Shown here one piece after another: positions 57,926 to 64,000 of a DNA stretch of 64,000 bases (the first letter of the stretch is position 1; each line of letters starts with the position of its first letter). The notes beneath the pieces were generated by a model that had not been told where the DNA came from, ran no database searches, and saw only the letters and a list, made by a program, of their open reading frames with translations. A program made the position numbers and the translations under genes. This DNA comes from Mermis nigrescens (Eukaryota > Nematoda > Enoplea > Mermithida > Mermithidae): NCBI GenBank assembly GCA_036768485.1, contig JAVLUZ010000057.1, positions 1 through 64,000 of the forward strand. The letters are read 5' to 3'.

Positions 57926-58281
57926 CACACATGCACCTCGCTTAGATGTCAGCTAGACAGGTACTGTCCGGCGATTTTGAGTGAAAAATTAGTGAAAATG
58001 TGAAATTTTTCTTGCGCTTTGAGCCGGATTAGTACTTTTATACACTTTTTTACCCAGAAATCGTAAAAAATTTATCAATTTCTGTATTTCTTGGTGCAAA
58101 AAGTCATGAAATATAGTCAAAATGAAGGCTTTAAAAATGCGAAATTACCCCAAAAAGACGTTTTATAAGCTATTTTGACCACTTTGGTCGTTTAAGCAAC
58201 AAAAACATTTTTGAAAATTTACTGTTTTTTTGGATTTCTGAGATTTAACCCCCCTGCCGACCCGGACATTGTGCACCTATG
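57926..58281. mobile_element. hAT-like MITE, CATAGGTGCAC family, copy 2 (inverted)
   Basis: It starts CACACATGCACC and ends GTGCACCTATG. The exact 8-bp duplication ATGATTTT lies at 57918-57925 and 58282-58289. It carries the TACTGTCCGGCGATTT core shared with the copy at 28282. Confidence 0.9.
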
Positions 58282-58289
58282 ATGATTTT

Positions 58290-58834
58290 ATATATCATAA
58301 TTCATAATTATAATCTATAATATTACTATAATTTGCCTAAGTCACGGATAAAAATCTGAGGTTTTTTATAGCAAGAACTATATAAAAAGTTTTGCCAGAA
58401 AAATTGAATTTTATGATCTAAATGGATAAAACAAAGAATAGAACGTAGAAAAGTATGAGTTTCTCGCTTTGCCCCAATGAACTTCCCAAGATATAGACGA
58501 TTTAATACTGTATCTGTATTTCACATGAATATAGGTATGATTGAGGAGGTCAAGATTTGCCGCCGAGAACTTGGCGTACTGTGTCAAAAATCGATAATTG
58601 CCATTGACCACTAAAATTAGACTTTTTCCCCATTTCTTGTACTTATCCGATTTGGACTGCCCAAAATTTCCATGCTGCCCATGAATGGTTCACACCCGTT
58701 AGGCCCTATGATAGGTATGGGTCTGCATAAGTTAATAAGCAAAAGAAACGAGATTTAATCAGAGCTTAGGCAGAAATAAGGGAGGAAAACAACAAAAATT
58801 ACTAAAAACATTGTAACATAGATTATGTTGCCGA
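58290..58834. other. Unassigned
   Basis: No gene is seen. GCTGCCCATGAATG near 58675 may be the worn end of a CATGGGCGTGG MITE. Confidence 0.2.
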
Positions 58835-59184
58835 CAGGGTTGTATCCAAGGGGGCGGGGAGCGACTGCCCCGGTAAGCCGTAAAAATAGTTTGAAAGGCA
58901 AGATAATCCACGCAAAGATCGAAAAATCGAACGTATTTGCCGTACAACTTCATATTTTTTCCATCATTTTAACTCAAGCGCCACCATAAATGACATATTT
59001 TATATCGGTTTTAGAGTGGAAAAAAATTTTTTTAAGTTCGAATTTTATTATCTTAGTGCATAGAGGATGTCGAGAAACACTGAAAAATGCGGTTTTTGCG
59101 AGCTATACCGGCGATTTTCCCCAGATATAGACCATTTTAGTTTGGTCCGCCCTCCCCCTTGGCCCTATCCTGGATATGGGCCCG
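58835..59184. mobile_element. hAT-like MITE, CAGGGTTGTATCCAAGG
   Basis: It starts CAGGGTTGTATCCAAGGGGG and ends CCTGGATATGGGCCCG. The exact 8-bp duplication GTTGCCGA lies at 58827-58834 and 59185-59192. Confidence 0.9.
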
Positions 59185-59192
59185 GTTGCCGA

Positions 59193-59537
59193 TATCATGT
59201 TTTATGTAATAGACAACTATTTTACATCAAAACTTTCTTCGATTTGCTAATTAAGCGGGTGCTAATGAATAATTGAATAAAAGTTTACATACTGATGCAC
59301 AAATTTACAAAGTTCAAAAAAGCTACTACCGAAAATGGCCTGGTCCATAGTTGATCTTGTGAGATCGTGGGGCCTAAGGCAACACAAGCTTATTTCCGGA
59401 ATAGCATAGAGTTCTGAATATCCAGACAGAACAATATTTTACTATTCACGCCATATGTGGTATATAATGACTTTTAATGTCGTGTATAACAGATTACATC
59501 GGGATTTCAAAAAGTGCACAACAAATTGAGTAACAAC
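59193..59537. other. Unassigned
   Basis: Nothing identifiable in about 345 bp. Confidence 0.2.
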
Positions 59538-59795
59538 CATACCTGGACGTGGTGGGTTTGGGGATATGCATCCCTCAGGGGCAAAATACCCAACAAAAAT
59601 GGCAAATACCCAACAATACTCCCCATAATTTCATTTTTTTTAAACTTTTCATTCAATTTTTTTTGGTTTTTTTATTATACCAATCGGTAGAGCTCGACGT
59701 GATACATTCAAAAATAGTGTTTTTCGCCATAACATCGTTTTTAAGGCCAAAACTCCGACTATTAAAAATTTTCGCACTCCCTCAGAACTTTGGAA
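59538..59795. mobile_element. MITE, CATGGGCGTGG family, copy e, one end lost
   Basis: It starts CATACCTGGACGTGG and carries the family core in this orientation (GTGTTTTTCGCCATAACATC near 59719). The far end stops at CAGAACTTTGG without the expected GCCGCCCACCTATG. No duplication is found. Confidence 0.65.
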
Positions 59796-60189
59796 CACAC
59801 ACATCATTATTCGAGATACTTCTGAATCTGAATCTTGATTTCTGATTCTCTTCTTTACCATTTTTTCTACAGAAGGGTGTATTGAAAAGGTTTTTTCACA
59901 ATCATGCTAATGAGTGCCCTTTTTGTATTTTTAATTGGAAACTGATTTGTTCCAAAACTTTGATGTCAGATTTGAATGTCGGTATAAATAAAAAAGATCG
60001 ATTCTCAAATTTTGCCAGAATAAGTTTGCTTAAAGTGGACCGCCAGAAAGCATCATTTCTGACTCGTCGCAAGCTGTAATCGAGACTTACGGCAATACAG
60101 CAGGCTTTGTCGGCATTAAAGGAGGTCTCGAAAGCGGAATATATCCTTCGGACTGCCTCTTACTTTAATCCCCAGAGAGCAAAATCGAA

Positions 60190-60333
60190 ATGGATGAGCC
60201 TTGCGTTAAGAAAAAACGCTCGGATCTTCCGAACAATTTGTCATCTGAGCTCATCGAAATCGAACGAGAAAATTTTCAAATAAAACGGGAGCTCCTTAAG
60301 CTTGAAAAGAAATATACGCCTTGCAAAAATTAA
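60190..60333 (+). pseudogene. Short basic/coiled-coil frame, possible Harbinger accessory protein end
   Basis: 48 codons from ATG to TAA. A nuclear-signal-like KKKRSD is followed by ELIEIERENFQIKRELLKLE, a heptad-like helix typical of the C-terminus of Myb/SANT-like or MADF proteins encoded by Harbinger elements. The DNA-binding domain itself is not visible upstream. It is convergent with the transposase fragment at 60356-60637. Confidence 0.4.
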
Positions 60334-60355
60334 AACTTGAAGCGCAAATTCGTTA

Positions 60356-60637
60356 TTATTGTGCAAAAACGGTTAAATTGCAATCTGAACATGTACCTCG
60401 TACACTTTTCCTGAAATGTAATTTGACTTCTGTATTGAATTTTGCTTGAATTTCGTGATTTAAGTTCACAAGTATGACTAAAAATTCCGTTTGTTTCTCT
60501 TGCGAGATGGACCTTCTATCAAAGCGATATCGTTCATATGAATATGTGTCATTCAGTGTATCTAATGGATTATATCCATCTCGAAAAACCCGCTCTCTCG
60601 CTAATTGTTGTTCTATTAACATTTGTCTAAAAAACAT
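60356..60637 (-). pseudogene. PIF/Harbinger transposase N-terminal fragment
   Basis: Starts at ATG 60637. The first 45 residues read RERVFRDGYNPLDTLNDTYS and YERYRFDRRSI, the N-terminal block of Harbinger/HARBI1-type transposases (RxRVFRxRxxPLDxxxDxExxxRYRFxRxxI). After about residue 46 similarity is lost. The nuclease core is not found. With 60190-60333 it suggests a two-gene Harbinger relic. Confidence 0.65.
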
Positions 60638-60639
60638 TA

Positions 60640-60875
60640 TTGTTTAGAATAAAATAAACTTGCACCTCGAGCTTAAGCCTGACACATAGCAGGTTTAACT
60701 ATAACACACAACTGAGAGCGACGTCGAGCTCAGTAACAGAATAAAAAAATATTGCAACTGGCTCGCGCTCAACTTAAGTCCGAAGTATTGCAACCGATGA
60801 GCGCGAGGCTAGCGAAACTAGGTCAGGATGATCGCGAGCTCGAGCTTGAGCTCGAGTATTGCAATCGGCCCCTGG
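60640..60875. mobile_element. Terminal region of the Harbinger relic
   Basis: It ends TATTGCAATCGGCCCC. Read inward (GGGGCCGATTGCAATA) this resembles Harbinger/ISL2EU ends. ATTGCAA(C/T) motifs repeat near 60752, 60788 and 60860. The opposite end was not found. Confidence 0.45.
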
Positions 60876-61267
60876 AAAATATTGTATCATGAAGTCTGAT
60901 TTAATGCAAATAAACTCAAAATTGGCCGAATTATCGTTCTAATTTCAGCCAAAAAACATACGTAGGTACAAATCATTACAAAGTCTTCCGATTTAATGCA
61001 TTCTGAACTGAAAAACGAAACGAAATCAAAAATTACAAACATGCACAACATGATTTCATCCACCTTTACGATAAATAGTAAGTTCATTAAATCACTGCAT
61101 TAAACATTGGAATATTTCCGCTAATGAAAGCACAATGCGCAATAAAAGCGCAACTGCTGACGAATTAATCCTGATTCAGTCATTCCAATTCCACACATTC
61201 AGAAATCACGAAAGCTTCGTCAGCGATGAAACGATTTCCGACATTCGGTTGTATAACATTGATAGCA
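60876..61267. other. Unassigned
   Basis: I see no gene or known repeat here. Confidence 0.2.
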
Positions 61268-61275
61268 ATAACGAG

Positions 61276-62266
61276 ATTGGGGTTCAGAAGAGCTAAGGTA
61301 TTCACAAGAGCGAAGATATTCTAATGAGCGAAAGCATTCACAAGAGCGAAGGTATTCACATGAGCGAAGGTATTCATAAGAGCGAATGTATTCAGAAGAG
61401 CTAAGGTACAAACCGAGAGAGGCATATAATCACACATGGGCGTGGGGGGTCTCTGGAACCCCAGAATCTGGCGGACCCCCAAAAATTGATAATTTCCGCT
61501 AGACCCCCAGAGTTTTCATGCTGCCCATCTATGCCCATAATTTATTTAAACGTTAAAATAATATTTTGGTTAAAGCTAAAATGATAATTTTGTGTATTAA
61601 AACATCACCTAAACAGCCTTTCAATAGCAATTTTTCGCCAAAAATTCAAAGACAATTTAGAAAATTATAGTCGTTGAGAGCAGGACGTAAGAACAATCAA
61701 ATAATGTACCTACCATAATACAACCCCATCCCCTCATTTCATAAACTAATGCTTGAGTATCTAGATGAACAACAGGGATGCAAGCACCATGAAATTCATC
61801 CTTAAATTAAAACACGTGATTATACATAGAAGAGAAATTAATATACCTATAGCGTGCTTAATTTTTCGACGTTTCCCAACGAGCTTTGTCCATGTATCAA
61901 AAAAATTTGGAGAACGGGAAGGTTTTCGAAGATTATTCAAGGTTTTATTATTTTTATCAGAAGAGCGAAGGTATTCACACGAGCGAAGGTTTCTCATCGA
62001 GCACTATCCATTGGCATCAAAAAATTGCGAAAAAATAGAAAAATTTTTCAAAAATTGAATTCTGAGGGGTATTTTTCTCTGGAGGGGGTATTTTGGTTTC
62101 TCGTGGGGGGCTGCATACCCCAAACCCCCCACATCGAGGTGTGGTCACTATTTCTGACTACCTTGAATACCTTCGCTCTTGTGAATACCTTCGCTCTTCT
62201 GACTACCTTCGCTCTTATGCCTACCTTCGCTCTTGTGAATACCTTCGCTCTAATGCTACTGAGCCG
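61276..62266. mobile_element. hAT-like element with inverted 18-bp minisatellites
   Basis: The left array (61290-61405, about seven units of AGAGCGAAGGTATTCACA) and the right array (62158-62257, about five units in reverse complement) face each other. The exact 8-bp flank ATAACGAG is at 61268-61275 and 62267-62274. The outer ends are weakly inverted, so the exact termini are uncertain. It contains a 103-bp MITE remnant (61431-61533, CACACATGGGCG...CCCATCTATG) and a truncated MITE (about 61985-62147). Confidence 0.65.
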
Positions 62267-62322
62267 ATAACGAGCTCTGTTCGATTCTAACGAAGCAAGA
62301 TATCGATTTTTAACTTGCAAAT

Positions 62323-64000
62323 CATGAAAAAATTGACAAAAGTATATAAATTATTATTTATTACTCAGTTCACGAGCACATGAGAATAATCGCTAAAAGT
62401 TTAATAATCAAATTCCTATGATCCTTTTTTGCTAAAAAAAGATAAGCCCAGCTTGGCGTGAAAGCCTTCCTCCTTTGCGGATCTGTAATAGCTTTTTTCT
62501 ATATTATCCATTGTTTTGTGAACCGAGGATCACGGAAAATTTCATGAAAAAATTGACAAAAGTATATAAATTATTACTTATTACTCAGTTCACGAGCACA
62601 TGAGAATAATTCCGCTAAAAGTTTAATAATCAAATTCCTATGATCCTTTTTTTTGCTAAAAGATAGCCCAGCTTACGTGAAAGCCTTCCTCCTTTGCGGA
62701 TCTGTAATAAGCTTTTTCTATATTATCCATTGTTTTGTGAACGCGAGGATCACGGAAAATTTGCATGAAAAGATATGACAAAAGTATATAAATTATTATT
62801 TATTACTCAGTTCACGGGCACATGAGAATAATCGCTAAAAGTTTAATAATCAAATTCCAATAGACCCTTTTCTTGCTAAAAGATAGCCCAGCTTATGTGA
62901 AAGCCTTCTCCTTTGCGGATCTGTAATAGCTTTTTCTATATTATCCATTGTTTTGTGAACCGAGGATCACGGAAAATTTTCATGAAAAAGTTGACAAAAG
63001 TATATAAATTATTCATTTATTACTCAGTTCACGAGCACATGAGAATAATCGCTAAAACTTTCTTAATAAAATTCCAATGATCCTTTTTTTGCTAAAAGAT
63101 AGCCCAGCTTATGTGAAAGCCTTCCTCCTTTGCGGATCTGTAATAGCTTTTTCTATGTTATCTATTGTTTTGTGAACCGAGGATCACGGAAAATTTTCAT
63201 GAAAAAATTGACAAAAGTATATAAATTATTATTTATTACTCAGTTCACGAGCACATGAGAATAATCGCTAAAACTTTCTTAATAAAATTCCAATAGATCC
63301 TTTTTTTGCTAAAAGATAGCCCAGCTTATGTGAAAGCCTTCCTCCTTTGCGGATCTGTAATAGCTTTTTCTATGTTATCTATTGTTTTGTGAACCGAGGA
63401 TCACGGAAAATTTTGCATGAAAAAATATGACAAAAGTATATAAATTATTATTTATTACTCAGTTCACGGGCACATGAGAATAATCGCTAAAACTTTCTTA
63501 ATAAAATTCCAATGATCCTTTTTTTGCTAAAAGATAGTCCAGCTTATGTGAAAGCCTTCCTCCTTTGCGGATCTGTAATAGCTTTTTCTATATTATCCAT
63601 TGTTTTGTGAACCGAGGATCACGGAAAATTTTCATGAAAAAATATGACAAAAGTATATAAATTATTATTTATTACTCAGTTCACGGGCACATGAGAATAA
63701 TCGCTAAAACTTTCTTAATAAAATTCCAATGATCCTTTTTTTGCTAAAAGATAGCCCAGCTTATGTGAAAGCCTTCCTCCTTTGCGGATCTGTAATAGCT
63801 GTTTCTATGTTATCTATTGTTTTGTGAACCGAGGATCACGGAAAATTTCATGAAAAAATTGACAAAAGTATATAAATTATTATTTATTACTCAGTTCACG
63901 GGCACATGAGAATAATCGCTAAAACTTTCTTAATAAAATTCCTATGATCCTTTTTTTGCTAAAAGATAGCCCAGCTTATGTGAAAGCCTTCCTCCTTTGC
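62323..64000. repeat. Satellite array, period about 216-221 bp
   Basis: Units begin CATGAAAA at 62323, 62543, 62764, 62981, 63198, 63416, 63633 and 63849. There are seven full units and a partial one reaching the window end. Each contains ATTATTTATTACTCAGTTCACG and GCCTTCCTCCTTTGCGGATC. Differences are mostly single-base or short indels, and the units right of 62980 share CTAAAACTTTCTTAATAAAA. No open frame is conserved. Confidence 0.97.

Overview
The window looks like AT-rich intergenic DNA from a metazoan, probably an arthropod, but the sequence does not name the species. I found no intact host gene and no convincing RNA gene. Nearly every stretch that can be explained is a transposable element (TE) or a relic of one. 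DNA transposons of the hAT type dominate. They are recognised by inverted ends starting C/T-A-G and by exact or near-exact 8-bp target-site duplications (TSDs), which are given with positions. Almost all open frames are chance frames. The few that carry protein signal belong to TEs: two hAT transposase C-termini, one broken Merlin transposase, two PIF/Harbinger transposase fragments, one possible Harbinger accessory protein, and a broken Gag plus Env-like set from a retroelement.

Layout. 1-6.2 kb: two large hAT elements and relatives of shorter ones. 6.2-6.6 kb: a tRNA-derived SINE. 6.6-13.0 kb: LR1a, a long non-coding repeat with nested MITEs. 13.0-21.3 kb (minus strand): a retroelement relic with Gag and an Env-like glycoprotein but no recognisable polymerase. 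Its Gag is split by a 3-kb hAT that holds three further nested elements. 21.3-23.35 kb: unassigned flank. 23.35-26.3 kb: LR1b. 27.6-31.7 kb: LR1c. 32.3-34.1 kb: palindromes and a Merlin transposase pseudogene. 35.6-50.7 kb: LR1d, a long copy swollen by at least ten insertions. 50.7-54.6 kb: mostly unassigned, with one compositionally distinct island. 54.6-56.3 kb: a Tc1/mariner-like foldback element with nested MITEs. 57.9-62.3 kb: more MITEs, a PIF/Harbinger remnant and a hAT with inverted minisatellites. 62.3 kb to the end: a satellite array with a period near 218 bp.

The four LR1 blocks share sequence in a common order, so many insertions in one block can be checked against an empty site in another. 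This internal control supports several boundary calls. Two themes recur. First, most of the DNA transposons carry dense arrays of short repeats just inside both ends, each family with a different repeat. Second, a small GGCGC-loop-GCGCC hairpin, usually preceded by GTCAAAATTTT, recurs about 35-40 times at roughly 90-bp spacing inside otherwise different elements.

The genes do not form a working pathway. The window is best read as a layered record of transposition. All family assignments rest on motifs read by eye; no database search was possible.
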